Source: Lachnospiraceae bacterium (GTDB lineage Bacteria; Bacillota_A; Clostridia; Lachnospirales; Lachnospiraceae). From it: DNA of 25,407 nucleotides. The notes beneath the pieces are model-generated. The model saw only the letters and a program-made list of their open reading frames with translations. It made no database searches and was not told where the DNA came from. The first letter of the stretch is position 1; every line of letters starts with the position of its first letter. Both the position numbers and the translations under genes were made by a program. Positions 6,299-15,372 of the stretch are shown here, one piece after another. The stretch lies in the NCBI GenBank assembly GCA_017613055.1, contig JAGAES010000132.1, positions 1 through 25,407 on the forward strand, written 5' to 3'.

Positions 6299-7702
6299 TT
6301 ATTCCGGCAGATCCTTCAGATTTCCGCGATAGATTTTATACAGGAAGAACGCGCACATCGACGCGGAAGCAATTTCCGCAATCGGATAACTGAGCCACAC
6401 GAGGTCGATGTTTTTGAGAACCAGCCCCATGAAGAGCGCGACCGGAAGCAGAATCACGAGCTGCCGGCAGATTGAAACAATCATGCTGTAGAAGCCGTTT
6501 CCGAGCGCCTGGAACACCGAAATCGTAATGATTGAGAACGCCGCCACAACGAAATGCAGGCTGATGAGCCGCAGGCATGGCACGCCGTAACGGGCCAGTT
6601 CATCAAGTGCTTCGGGTTTACAGAACATCGAAAGAAGAGGTTTCGGGAACACCATAAAGATAATCGTTCCGACGGCCATAATGCAGCCGGCAATCAGGTA
6701 ACTCAGTTTCATCGTGTCGAAGATGCGCTTCTTATGGCGCGCGCCGAAGTTATATGCAATAATCGGAACCATGCCGTTGTTCAGACCGAACACGGGCATG
6801 AAGATGAAGCTCTGCAGCTTGAAATAGATTCCGAACGCGTTGACCGCAACCTGCGAAAAGCCGTTCAGAAGTTTATTGAGGGAGAACGTTACAACCGACG
6901 AAATCGCCTGCATGATGATGCTCGGGAAGCCGACGCGATAGATCGTTTTCACGACCGTCCAGTCTACGCGGAAACCCCGGAACGAGAGGCTGATCTCGCG
7001 GTTTTTCTTCACATTTAGCGCAAATGCCATGGACATCGCAATCCATTGCCCGGCGACGGTCGCAATCGCGGCGCCCTTCGCACCCATTGCGGGAAGGCCG
7101 CACTTGCCGAATACGAAGATATAATCGAGAATGATATTGATAATCGCGCCGGTCGTCTGCGTGATCATCGCATAAAACGTCTTGCCGGTGGACTGCAGCA
7201 GTCGTTCAAGGGTTACTTGCATATAGATGCCGAGGCTGAACATGGTGACGACGCCGAGATAATCCCTGCCGTACGCGATAATCGCGCGGCAGGCGTCCGG
7301 GTTTTCGCCCCATTCCTTAGCGGAAATCTGCCAGCGGTAGAACGGCTCCGACAGGAACAGGCCGAGGACAAGGAACAGTATTGCGGCACAAAAAGCGAGG
7401 AAGATGCCGTGCGTTGCGGCCTTGTTGGCGGACTCCGTGTCCTTGCGCCCGAGGCTGTAGGAAAGCAGGGAATTCACTCCGACGCCGGTTCCTGCAGCAA
7501 GCGCAATCATCAGCGACTGCGCGGGAAATGCCATCGTGACGGCCGAGAGCGCGTTCTGGTCATATCTTCCCACGAAGATGCTGTCCACGATGTTGTACAT
7601 TGCCTGCATCAGCATCGAGAGAATCATCGGGACGGCCATGGAGACTAACAGTCTATTAACGGGCATGACGCCCATCTTGTTTTCTTTCAATGGTTCACTC
7701 AT
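6299..7702 (-). CDS. MATE family efflux transporter
   Basis: 467 residues, the normal length for the MATE family (PF01554), with about 12 hydrophobic segments in two homologous halves. N-terminal blocks are typical: NRLLVSMAVPMILSMLMQAMYNIVDSIFVGRY, then LSAVTMAFP and GVGVNSLLSYSLGRKD. The second half shows GFPSIIMQAISSVVTFSLNKLL and GLNNGMVPIIAYNFGA. It resembles the MepA-like branch common in Firmicutes. MATE proteins export organic cations and drugs using a proton or sodium gradient; the substrate cannot be deduced. ATG at 7702 is preceded by AAGGA. It is monocistronic, with an almost consensus promoter upstream, and its 3' end lies beside the bidirectional terminator. Confidence 0.95.
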   Translation of the reverse strand: MSEPLKENKMGVMPVNRLLVSMAVPMILSMLMQAMYNIVDSIFVGRYDQNALSAVTMAFPAQSLMIALAAGTGVGVNSLLSYSLGRKDTESANKAATHGIFLAFCAAILFLVLGLFLSEPFYRWQISAKEWGENPDACRAIIAYGRDYLGVVTMFSLGIYMQVTLERLLQSTGKTFYAMITQTTGAIINIILDYIFVFGKCGLPAMGAKGAAIATVAGQWIAMSMAFALNVKKNREISLSFRGFRVDWTVVKTIYRVGFPSIIMQAISSVVTFSLNKLLNGFSQVAVNAFGIYFKLQSFIFMPVFGLNNGMVPIIAYNFGARHKKRIFDTMKLSYLIAGCIMAVGTIIFMVFPKPLLSMFCKPEALDELARYGVPCLRLISLHFVVAAFSIITISVFQALGNGFYSMIVSICRQLVILLPVALFMGLVLKNIDLVWLSYPIAEIASASMCAFFLYKIYRGNLKDLPE

Positions 7703-7748
7703 ATCGGATTCCTTATAAGGTCTTCTTACAATTCATTCAAACATCACC

Positions 7749-7776
7749 ATTATATATGCGGAAATCGATTTGTCAA
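7749..7776 (-). promoter_or_regulatory. sigma-A type promoter of the MATE gene
   Basis: Reading the minus strand, TTGACA (7776-7771), a 16-base spacer and TATAAT (7754-7749): both hexamers are perfect consensus. It is about 47 bases upstream of the MATE start codon and divergent from the nadD promoter. Confidence 0.85.
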
Positions 7777-7800
7777 ATGAAATCGCGGTTTTTATTATAG

Positions 7801-7829
7801 TAGAAAAATCCGGACACATGTGCTATAAT
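7801..7829 (+). promoter_or_regulatory. sigma-A type promoter of the nadD-yqeK gene
   Basis: TAGAAA (7801-7806, four of six), 17-base spacer, TATAAT (7824-7829) preceded by ATGTGC, a TRTGn extended -10. It is 35 bases upstream of the ATG. Confidence 0.75.
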
Positions 7830-7864
7830 GGTGCAGTATTTAGGTGAATCGGGCGGGAGGAGTC

Positions 7865-9151
7865 ATGAAGGTCGGAATTTACGGAGGAACATTTGACCCG
7901 ATACATAACGGACATATCGCGATAGCGCGGGCGGCGAAGAAGCAGTTCGGGCTCGATATGGTCCGGATTATGCCGGCAAGAATTCCGCCGCATAAGCAGG
8001 GGAAAGGCATCACCGAGGATGTGCACCGGCTTATGATGATAGCACTCGGGCTGCCGATCGGGGAAGGGATTGAACTGGACCTGACGGAGTTTGAGCGGGA
8101 GGGCGTTTCGTATACATCCGACACGCTGACGCTTTTACATGAACGGCATCCGGACGATGAGCTTTATTACATCATCGGCGAGGATTCGCTTGACGGATTT
8201 GTCACCTGGCATGAGCCGGAGACGATTGCTTCGCTTGCGACGATTCTCGTTGCGGTAAGAAGCAATGACGGGGAGCACTTTAAGAAACTTTTGGCAGAAC
8301 GGAACAGGCAGTTCGGCGGAGTGTTCCGGGCGATGAACGTGGCATTTTACGATATTTCGTCGACGGAAATCCGGGAGAATATAAAGTCGATGAAGGAGCC
8401 TCACCCGGGGCTCCCGAAGAGAACCGATACTTACATACACCGCTTCGGGCTGTACGGCTGCGAGCCAACTGCAATCAGACGGGAGGCGACAGCACGGTAT
8501 GAGGCGCTTTCCGCGAAACTTGCGCCGACGGTTAATCCGTACCGGCTGTTTCACTCGAAGGGAGTTGCTTTCTGGTCGGCCGAATTGATGGCGGAGTGGC
8601 TTGAAAACGCAGGTCTTGGAGGAGAACCGGAATCGAAGAGCATGGTTCGGAAGACGCTTCTTGCGGGACTTTTACATGACTGCGCCAAGTGCATGGGGGA
8701 TGAGGCGATGCTATCGTACCTCAGGGAACACCATGCAAAACTGAATGAGGAGCTCCTGCAGAATCCGGGCATCCAGCACGGACCGGCAGGAAGAATCCTT
8801 GCAAGAGAGAAGTATAAGATCCGTGATCCCGAGATGCTTCGGGCAATCGGGAACCACGTTAACGGCTCCGAGGAGATGTGCGATCATCCGATTGAGACTG
8901 CCGTGTTCATCGCGGATTTTACGGAACCGTTCCGGGATCATATTCCGACACCGCCGCTTCCGGTAATCCGGGAGAAGGCTCTTAAGGACGGCATCGAAGG
9001 CGCGGAACTGGTTACCGCCGCCACGATTCATTATCTTGAGTATCTCGGCTTAAAGGTCGAGTCGATATATCGGATTCAGAAAATGCTTAAAAAGCGGATA
9101 TCACAAAAAGAGAAAGGAAAGGGATGCGAACTCATCCCGCGGAAACAATGA
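7865..9151 (+). CDS. nadD: nicotinate-nucleotide adenylyltransferase fused to YqeK-type HD hydrolase
   Basis: 428 residues from ATG 7865 with GGGAGG at 7855-7860; an upstream in-frame start at 7844 has no such site. Residues 1-200 are NadD: GGTFDPIHNGH at 7-17 (nucleotidyltransferase HxGH-type motif) and the ISSTEIRE block near 164-171. NadD joins ATP and nicotinate mononucleotide to form deamido-NAD in NAD synthesis. Residues 225-400 are an HD domain: H230, HD at 271-272, H305, H331 and D351 are the expected metal ligands, matching YqeK, known in Bacillus as a symmetrical Ap4A hydrolase. In Bacillus nadD and yqeK are separate neighbours; here they are one protein. Length and motifs look intact in both halves. 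The next gene overlaps or nearly overlaps the 3' end. Confidence 0.93.
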   Translation: MKVGIYGGTFDPIHNGHIAIARAAKKQFGLDMVRIMPARIPPHKQGKGITEDVHRLMMIALGLPIGEGIELDLTEFEREGVSYTSDTLTLLHERHPDDELYYIIGEDSLDGFVTWHEPETIASLATILVAVRSNDGEHFKKLLAERNRQFGGVFRAMNVAFYDISSTEIRENIKSMKEPHPGLPKRTDTYIHRFGLYGCEPTAIRREATARYEALSAKLAPTVNPYRLFHSKGVAFWSAELMAEWLENAGLGGEPESKSMVRKTLLAGLLHDCAKCMGDEAMLSYLREHHAKLNEELLQNPGIQHGPAGRILAREKYKIRDPEMLRAIGNHVNGSEEMCDHPIETAVFIADFTEPFRDHIPTPPLPVIREKALKDGIEGAELVTAATIHYLEYLGLKVESIYRIQKMLKKRISQKEKGKGCELIPRKQ

Positions 9152-10182
9152 AGAAGATACTGTTTATGATTTTGAGCGTCTGCCTCGCGGCAGCCTGCCT
9201 CACAGGATGCGGCAAGAAAAGCAAGTTCGCCCTCGGGCAGTACAAGGGGCTGAAGTATACGGCGCAGACGTTCGAGGTAACGGACGAAGAAATAGAGAAT
9301 TATGTGCTGGTGCTGCAGAATCAGTACCTTACTTACGAAACCCTGAAGGACCGTGAGAACACGGAAGTCAAGAGCGGCGATATTGTCAACATCGATTATC
9401 AGGGCATTCTCGAAGGCCAGACCGAGCCGTTCCAGGGCGGTACCGCCGCAGGCACGCATCTTGAGATCGGTTCCGGCCGTTTCATTGCAGGCTTCGAAGA
9501 AGGGCTGATCGGGAAGAAGCCCGGCCAGGCTGTCGTATTGAACCTCACATTTCCCGAGCAGTACTACGAGGACCTCGCAGGTAAGAACGTGAAGTTCACG
9601 GTTACGATTAATGCCATTGAGAAGGCAGTGGTGCCTCCGGCAACCGACGAGATGGTGGAGGATTACACCGAGGGCATGTTCAAGACGCTTCAGGAATACC
9701 GCGATTATACGCGCGAGTATCTCCTCAAGAAGAAGCAGGACAGCTTCCGTTCAACCCTCAAGGAAGAGCTGCTTCAGCAGGTTGTTGCGTCGACCAAATT
9801 CGACACGCTCGACGAGAAGAAGCTGAACGAGTACTACACCACTTTGGTAAATTACTACGCAGCGCTTGCTTCTTCGAAGGGCATCAGCATCGACACGCTA
9901 ATCAGCGCGACCGGCAAGAGCTCGGATGAGTTCTATGCGGAGCTGAAGGCAATTTCCGAGAAGACAATGAAGGAAGAGCTCGTTTTGAACGAGATAATCT
10001 CCAAAGAAAACATCACGCTGACGGATGAGATGTACAACTCGATGATCAGCGAATACATGGAGCGCTACGAGTACGAAGACCGCGCCAAATTCGAGAGCGA
10101 TTACACGGTAGAGAAGATCCGCCGCAGCATGCTCTTCGACCTTGCGCTCAAGGTCATCCTTGACAATGCCGTAGCGGAGTAG
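9124..10182 (+). CDS. secreted lipoprotein with FKBP and trigger-factor C-terminal-like domains (foldase)
   Basis: 352 residues if translation starts at ATG 9124, which has AAAGGA at the right distance; ATG 9148, overlapping the upstream stop as ATGA, gives a more usual signal peptide beginning MKKILF. Either way a hydrophobic segment ends in lipobox LTGC, so the protein should be a lipoprotein on the outer face of the membrane. An FKBP-type domain covers about residues 85-165 (GDIVNIDYQGILEG, FIAGFEEGLIGKKPGQ, LNLTFPEQYYED). Residues about 170-350 are helical and resemble the trigger-factor C-terminal domain. Expected role: prolyl isomerisation and chaperoning of exported proteins, like PrsA. 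It precedes a large surface protein gene by 23 bases, which may be a client; that link is inference. Confidence 0.88.
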   Translation: MRTHPAETMKKILFMILSVCLAAACLTGCGKKSKFALGQYKGLKYTAQTFEVTDEEIENYVLVLQNQYLTYETLKDRENTEVKSGDIVNIDYQGILEGQTEPFQGGTAAGTHLEIGSGRFIAGFEEGLIGKKPGQAVVLNLTFPEQYYEDLAGKNVKFTVTINAIEKAVVPPATDEMVEDYTEGMFKTLQEYRDYTREYLLKKKQDSFRSTLKEELLQQVVASTKFDTLDEKKLNEYYTTLVNYYAALASSKGISIDTLISATGKSSDEFYAELKAISEKTMKEELVLNEIISKENITLTDEMYNSMISEYMERYEYEDRAKFESDYTVEKIRRSMLFDLALKVILDNAVAE

Positions 10183-10205
10183 AAAAGCGAAACGACGGAG
10201 AGGGA

Positions 10206-12899
10206 ATGTATATGAAGGGGAAAAGGATAGTTATCGCTGTACTGAGTCTGATTCTGGTTATGTCCGGCATGTCTGTATTCGGTGAAACACGTAACTGTGA
10301 AGCGGCAGAAGGGGGAATTCCCAACCCGGATGAGGATTATACCGGAACAGTTGCTCCGTTTACCATTGACGGGAATAAGACAATCAGACTTAAATGGGTT
10401 ACGATTGAAGGAACGGACACAGACCCTTCGCCGATTACGATTGAACCCGGATGTACGGTGAATATCATTCTGGCGGGAGAGAATACGCTTACGGCGAAAA
10501 CAGACAAGGTCTCTGCCGGTATATATGTGAAATACGGAGCGACCTTGAATATCTATGCTGAAGAAGGCGGAAGTCTGACGGTTACCGGTGGGCGGTACGG
10601 CGCCGGAATCGGGGGAGTGGGAGTGAACCAACATGCTTCACCGTATAATCAGGGAACACCCGGAGTTATAAGTATATACGGCGGCCGAATTGTTGCACAG
10701 GGAGGAACAGAAGGCGCAGGAATCGGGGCCGGTGCGAGAGCTTCCGGTAATAAAATAAATATACTTGGTGGAATGATAACTGCACTTGCCGGGAATAGTG
10801 GCGCGGGAATCGGATCCGGTTATAGCACAAGCGGTACGACGACGCCGGGAGTACAAGCGGGGGATTTTACCGGTGGATCCATACATATCAGCGGCGGAGT
10901 TGTCCGTGCTGCCGCTGTAAAATTCAAAGACGGTTATTCCTTTGAAGACCTGGATTTTTATGACTCGGACAGCCTCTCGGAGATGATAGAAGCTAATGGT
11001 TTCGGAGCGGGAATCGGCGGAGGCTACGGAGCGGCGTCCGGGCAGATTATTATTGAGGGCGGAGCAGATGTTATCGCAATCGGAAGCTGCGGCGGAGCGG
11101 GAATCGGATCCGGAAGAGGACCGTCTAATATAGATAAGTATAATTCGAATTGTATTCCGATAGATATTACAATCAGAGGAAATGCCAAGGTAGTCGCCTT
11201 CTCGCCGGATGACGACAGAAATAATCAAGGCGGGGGTGCCGCTATTGGTAGCGGAAGTTTTTTTAATTCATCGAATGGAAACGAGGGAATTAACATCCTG
11301 GATATTGCCAAAGTGACAGCGGTATCGGAAAACCATGCAGCTGCAATCGGTGGAAGCTGGAGAGTGAAAAATGGGAGGGATGATTCTATTGATTATACCG
11401 ACCCGCTTCAGATTGTTCAGCCAAGCCTGCTTAACTGTGCTTCTACTGCCACGATTATCGCCGTCTGCGACGGATTTGTTGACCCGATAAATTGTAAAGT
11501 TGTATCCGGAAATGCCGGGTGGACCACAATAGACAATATAGATCTTTGGGAACAGGAAGACATACCGCAGTCACTGCATGGTGTCGTTCGATATACGGTC
11601 GGAAGAATGGCGTCCGGGGTGATTACCGGACTGCAGATTCCTGTAACAGCGAATGAAAGACGCATGGTTGCGGTACAGATACCGGAAAGCGAAGGCGGAG
11701 TATTCTTCACCGACGGAGACTATGTTCTTACCAACAATCTGGAAATATTGCCTTGGAGCTTCCTTGCGGATGGAACGAATGAGCATCGCTATGTTCTTAC
11801 CGGTGTTATTCCGATTTCCTATGGTATCACATATCATTTGAATGAGGGAACGAATCATGAGAGGAACCCCACGGCTTACCGGGTTCTTGACGGTGCTGCC
11901 ACGCTGCTGGACCCGTCCAGAGAAGGCTATAATTTCCTCGGGTGGTTTGAAAAAGAGGATCTCAGCGGGGACGCCGTGACGGAAATTTCTGTCGGCAGCA
12001 TAGGGGCAAAAGAATTCTGGGCAGGATGGGAGAAGAAAGTCTTCGATATTATCTGGCTGGATGAAGAAGGAAACTCTATCCGGACGGATCGCGTGGAATA
12101 CGGAGAAACTCCGAAATATACCGGAGATACGCCGACGAAGAAGGCGACCGCACAGTATTCCTACACATTCAACGGTTGGAGCCCGGAAATCGTTCCGGTG
12201 ACTGAAGCGGCGGAATATAAGGCGGTATTCTACGAGACCATCAATACCTATATGGTGTCATTGGATGCCGGAGATGGTTCCGGTACAGTGAAGAGCATTA
12301 CCAAATCATACGGTGATACTATCGTATTGTCCGCTGACAATTATGTGAAAGAAGGATTCGAATTCCAAGGATGGAATACGAAGGAAGACGGCAGCGGAAC
12401 CGCGTATAAGGATAAAGATACTGTGAAGATCGAGGGAGACCTGCACCTGTACGCACAGTGGAAAGAAATCTTCGAATATGCGGCGACCGGCGGTAAGGAA
12501 TATGTTTATACGGGGAAAAGCGGAAAGAAGATGGTTTTCACCGTGAAGCGAAGCCGTGCGGATGAGCAGACTTATGGCAATTTCCTTGGATTATATGACG
12601 GTGATAAAGAAGTGGATGCCGCCAATTACTCGACGGAAAAGGGCAGCCTGATTCTTACGCTTTCGAATGACTGGCTCGATTCGCTTCCTGTCGGAGAACA
12701 CCTTCTTACCATCCGCTTCAAGGACGGGGAAGTGAAAGTGGTTCTGAAGATTGAACCCGCGCTTGCAGCCACAGACGCAAGCCCGACGACCGGCGACACA
12801 GCAACGGTTAACATGTGGATTCTTCTTCTTTTAATCAGTTTTGGTACAATGGCATATGTGAGCATAAACCGCGCTCATAAGAAAACAGAAAACAGATAA
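10206..12899 (+). CDS. large surface protein: GAGIG-repeat region, three InlB-type repeats, sortase-like tail
   Basis: 897 residues from ATG 10206 (GGAG at 10197-10200); ATG 10212 is an alternative. Residues 5-27 form a signal peptide. Residues about 105-385 repeat a pattern of short beta strands ending in GAGIGG or GAAIGS (at about 132, 170, 199, 267, 297, 344, 378), suggesting a right-handed beta-helix-like solenoid. Residues about 541-609, 612-678 and 681-753 are InlB B-repeat-like units (PF09479) with the usual FLGWF / FNGWS / FQGWN strands and AGW or AQW ends. Residues 755-850 look like the Ig/X2-type domain of clostridial surface proteins (LPVGEHLLTIRFKDGEV). The C-terminus has SPTTGD (859-864), a membrane segment (869-886) and a basic tail, a variant of the LPXTG sorting signal. 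Codon use looks more A/T-rich than in neighbours. It probably binds a glycan or host/cell surface; ligand unknown. Confidence 0.88.
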   Translation: MYMKGKRIVIAVLSLILVMSGMSVFGETRNCEAAEGGIPNPDEDYTGTVAPFTIDGNKTIRLKWVTIEGTDTDPSPITIEPGCTVNIILAGENTLTAKTDKVSAGIYVKYGATLNIYAEEGGSLTVTGGRYGAGIGGVGVNQHASPYNQGTPGVISIYGGRIVAQGGTEGAGIGAGARASGNKINILGGMITALAGNSGAGIGSGYSTSGTTTPGVQAGDFTGGSIHISGGVVRAAAVKFKDGYSFEDLDFYDSDSLSEMIEANGFGAGIGGGYGAASGQIIIEGGADVIAIGSCGGAGIGSGRGPSNIDKYNSNCIPIDITIRGNAKVVAFSPDDDRNNQGGGAAIGSGSFFNSSNGNEGINILDIAKVTAVSENHAAAIGGSWRVKNGRDDSIDYTDPLQIVQPSLLNCASTATIIAVCDGFVDPINCKVVSGNAGWTTIDNIDLWEQEDIPQSLHGVVRYTVGRMASGVITGLQIPVTANERRMVAVQIPESEGGVFFTDGDYVLTNNLEILPWSFLADGTNEHRYVLTGVIPISYGITYHLNEGTNHERNPTAYRVLDGAATLLDPSREGYNFLGWFEKEDLSGDAVTEISVGSIGAKEFWAGWEKKVFDIIWLDEEGNSIRTDRVEYGETPKYTGDTPTKKATAQYSYTFNGWSPEIVPVTEAAEYKAVFYETINTYMVSLDAGDGSGTVKSITKSYGDTIVLSADNYVKEGFEFQGWNTKEDGSGTAYKDKDTVKIEGDLHLYAQWKEIFEYAATGGKEYVYTGKSGKKMVFTVKRSRADEQTYGNFLGLYDGDKEVDAANYSTEKGSLILTLSNDWLDSLPVGEHLLTIRFKDGEVKVVLKIEPALAATDASPTTGDTATVNMWILLLLISFGTMAYVSINRAHKKTENR

Positions 12900-12915
12900 G
12901 ATACGGAATAACAAA

Positions 12916-12950
12916 GGGCTGTCGCTTCAAGAGCGGCAGCCCTGTTTTTT
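12916..12950 (+). terminator. intrinsic terminator after the surface protein gene
   Basis: GGGCTGTCGCT (12916-12926), loop TCAAG, AGCGGCAGCCC (12932-12942): an 11-base stem with one G-T wobble, followed by TG and six T. The reverse direction has only a poor T-run (TTTGTT), so it may act weakly for the convergent CotH gene too. Confidence 0.9.
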
Positions 12951-15354
12951 ACGGACGGAGTTCTTCGAACTCCATTGTGTAGACGTTTCGTTTGAAGACG
13001 AAGCCGTTGTGCGTCTTCGGTACGGTGAAGGAATCGATGACCGAACCGGCAGCGTTCTTAAGAACGATGTTCTCGCCTTCGGAGATGTTGAAGATAGCCT
13101 TCCGGGCGTTGGCATCGGCCGAGGTGTTGTTGCCGTAGATGACGATGCTTTCGCCTGCGGCGATGCGGTCGCCGTCTGCGAACGGGTAGTCGTAGGTGCC
13201 GTCCGAAAGGATGTAGCCGGTCAGATCCACGTCTGCCGCGGTCAGGTTCGTAATGACCACGCAGTCCTCGCCGCGCACAGCGTAGGACGAGATATAGATA
13301 TGATTCATCGGTGCGTCCTTAATGTGAAGCGTGATGTTCACAACGCCCTGCGAAACGTCGCTTCCGGTAATCTTAAGAGAGGGATTCCGTACTTCGCGGC
13401 CGTTGACTTCCCAGTAATCGAAAGTCTTTCCGAGCGAATACTCGGCGGAAACGACAGTGGCATAATCCGTAAAGTAGACGCCGTAGATATCGTTGCCGTC
13501 CTTGCCGACGAAGCTGTTCACGACAAGCCGCGCGCCTTCCGCTCCGGTAATGTTCAGATTATACTTGACGCCGGTCAGGCCGAAATCGAATTTCAGATAA
13601 TCCGCGGCACGGTCCGCTCTTCGCATGGCGAACTTCACAATTGAATCGAGGTTGCCCTCAAGCTGGCCCTCATGAACCCAGGAGACATCCTGCTTACCGA
13701 GCGAGGTCAGATATTTATAGTAATAATGCATCTCGTTTTCGCGGTTCTTCGTAATCGAATTGAGCCGCGCGACAACGCTCTGGTAGGAGAGCGCGCCGGA
13801 ACCGAAATCGAGGGATTTCTTGATGAAATATTCGCGACAGTCCGCCCGCTCCATCAAAGCCGCGAAGAGCGGCGAGCGGCGTTTGGTATTGCTTAAAAGC
13901 ACCTGCTTTAAGGTATCGTAGGAGTTCAGCACTTCCTGCTGGTCATAAAGCCCCATCGTATAGTCGATGTCATGCAGCAGATGACGCCAGCGGCCGTCGT
14001 AAGGGCCCTCGCCGTAGGCCTCGCCTTCCGCCGCGAAGTAACGGTAGCAGCGGACGTTGTTGTCCGGCCAGTCCTTGTTGCACAGATAGATGTTGTATGC
14101 CATATAGTCGAGATAATTCTCAACGTCCATCCACTTACAGAGCGCGTCATAGTTCGCGTAGTTCGTCAGGTCTTTCGATGCAAATGAGTCATATGTCTTA
14201 TTATACTCTTCAGCAATCTTCGCAGCCTCTTCGTCATCCTCATCGAGGTCCTTCTCCGTATCCGTTCCCGCAAGAATCACAAACTCGCCTTCGGTAAACT
14301 CGCCGCCGTTCGCCGCTTTCTCCGCAGGAGACGCGCCGTAGCGGTCCTTGAAGAATTCGTCGCAATACGCGGCGTGGAGCCAGTAAAAGCCGAAATACTG
14401 GCCGTTCATGTAGGCAATCGCCGGGAACACGGGCTCGTAGTCTTCAAAGCCGGCGTCCTTTGCGAGCATCTGGTTCAGCTCGTCACGGACAAATGCGAAG
14501 CGGAAATCGTTGCCGCTTGCGCGGAGAACAAACTTGTCGTAGCGGACAATCTGCGTGCCGTCTTCCGCAAGCAGGTTAAAGCAGTTCAGATAGGTTGTGC
14601 CGGCCTCGGGAGAGTAGCTCTTCCGGGCGAAAAATTTCATGGATTTCTGCGAGTTCTGACGGTTGTACGCACCGTTAATCCGGACGCCTAGCCGCTGTGC
14701 GGTAATCCGGTCACCCGAACGGTTCAGGACTTCGACGTAAACGGGGCGCTCGCTCTTCCGTCCGCGCAGCTCGTAGTTGAAGCCGTAGAAGATACCGTTC
14801 GGCGAGCCCGTCAGGTCGGACGGTTCGCCCGAGATGCAGAAGATCAGCAGGTTCTCGTAACGGGTATCGACGTTTCTTCCGAGAATATAGCTGTGAATGA
14901 TTTCGTCGGACATCGTTCCGTCATTGTAATAAACGATGGAATGCACGGTATAAACCTTCGGGTCGTCCGTGTTGCTCATCAGAAGACTGATGCCGTATTG
15001 CGGGTCGTACGGAGTCGACTTGTCGGTCGGCGTTTCTCCGTTCAACGTAAAGAAAACCCGTCCTTCTTTGCGGGTATAAATCTTCAGCGTGATGCTTTCC
15101 TGATAGAAATAGTTGTTGTGGGAAAGAACGACGTCGTCCATCTCATCGGTAAATGTGAAGTTGTCTCCGATGTAATCGGTCGGCTTCGCGGACGGTCCCG
15201 CGGGCTCTTCCGGATCCGGCTCCGCGGTCGGCGAAGGCGGAATCGGACCATCATCCGGTTTCTTACCCGAGAAGAAGGAAACCACCCCCACAATCAGAAA
15301 AACAGCGGCGATGATTCCTGCGAATATAATAATCGGTGTTTTCGAACTTTTCAT
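12949..15354 (-). CDS. CotH kinase-family protein with lamin-tail domain, membrane-anchored
   Basis: 801 residues from ATG 15354, which follows GGGGGAT; a GTG four codons upstream (15366) lacks a ribosome site. Residues 8-28 are a membrane anchor, then a Pro/Glu linker (to about 58), so the rest is outside the cell. Residues about 75-155 resemble the chitobiase C-terminal fold (FFTLNGETPTDKSTPYD). Residues 165-590 are CotH (PF08757): RLGVRINGAYNRQNSQKSMKF with K238, RYDKFVLRASGND, YMNGQYFGFYWL, KDWPDNNVRCYRY and WRHLLHDIDYTMG with D462 and D464, counterparts of the atypical kinase's lysine, loop and metal-binding aspartates. Residues about 690-790 are a lamin-tail-like domain (VVITNLTAADVDLTGYILSDG). 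CotH of Bacillus phosphorylates spore-coat proteins; the target here is unknown. Last gene of the VTC-DUF4956-CotH operon. Confidence 0.9.
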   Translation of the reverse strand: MKSSKTPIIIFAGIIAAVFLIVGVVSFFSGKKPDDGPIPPSPTAEPDPEEPAGPSAKPTDYIGDNFTFTDEMDDVVLSHNNYFYQESITLKIYTRKEGRVFFTLNGETPTDKSTPYDPQYGISLLMSNTDDPKVYTVHSIVYYNDGTMSDEIIHSYILGRNVDTRYENLLIFCISGEPSDLTGSPNGIFYGFNYELRGRKSERPVYVEVLNRSGDRITAQRLGVRINGAYNRQNSQKSMKFFARKSYSPEAGTTYLNCFNLLAEDGTQIVRYDKFVLRASGNDFRFAFVRDELNQMLAKDAGFEDYEPVFPAIAYMNGQYFGFYWLHAAYCDEFFKDRYGASPAEKAANGGEFTEGEFVILAGTDTEKDLDEDDEEAAKIAEEYNKTYDSFASKDLTNYANYDALCKWMDVENYLDYMAYNIYLCNKDWPDNNVRCYRYFAAEGEAYGEGPYDGRWRHLLHDIDYTMGLYDQQEVLNSYDTLKQVLLSNTKRRSPLFAALMERADCREYFIKKSLDFGSGALSYQSVVARLNSITKNRENEMHYYYKYLTSLGKQDVSWVHEGQLEGNLDSIVKFAMRRADRAADYLKFDFGLTGVKYNLNITGAEGARLVVNSFVGKDGNDIYGVYFTDYATVVSAEYSLGKTFDYWEVNGREVRNPSLKITGSDVSQGVVNITLHIKDAPMNHIYISSYAVRGEDCVVITNLTAADVDLTGYILSDGTYDYPFADGDRIAAGESIVIYGNNTSADANARKAIFNISEGENIVLKNAAGSVIDSFTVPKTHNGFVFKRNVYTMEFEELRP

Positions 15355-15372
15355 GTTATCCCCCACTGCCTG

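Noticed and set aside
5121..6299. Long minus-strand open frame (392 codons) opposite the membrane protein gene
   Set aside because: It is Arg/Asn-rich low-complexity translation caused by the repeat tail on the other strand; it lacks a ribosome site and covers the terminator.
13009..13644. Plus-strand open frame of 211 codons inside the CotH gene
   Set aside because: Antisense shadow; the CotH frame has recognised domains and a good start, while this one has no ribosome site or family motif.
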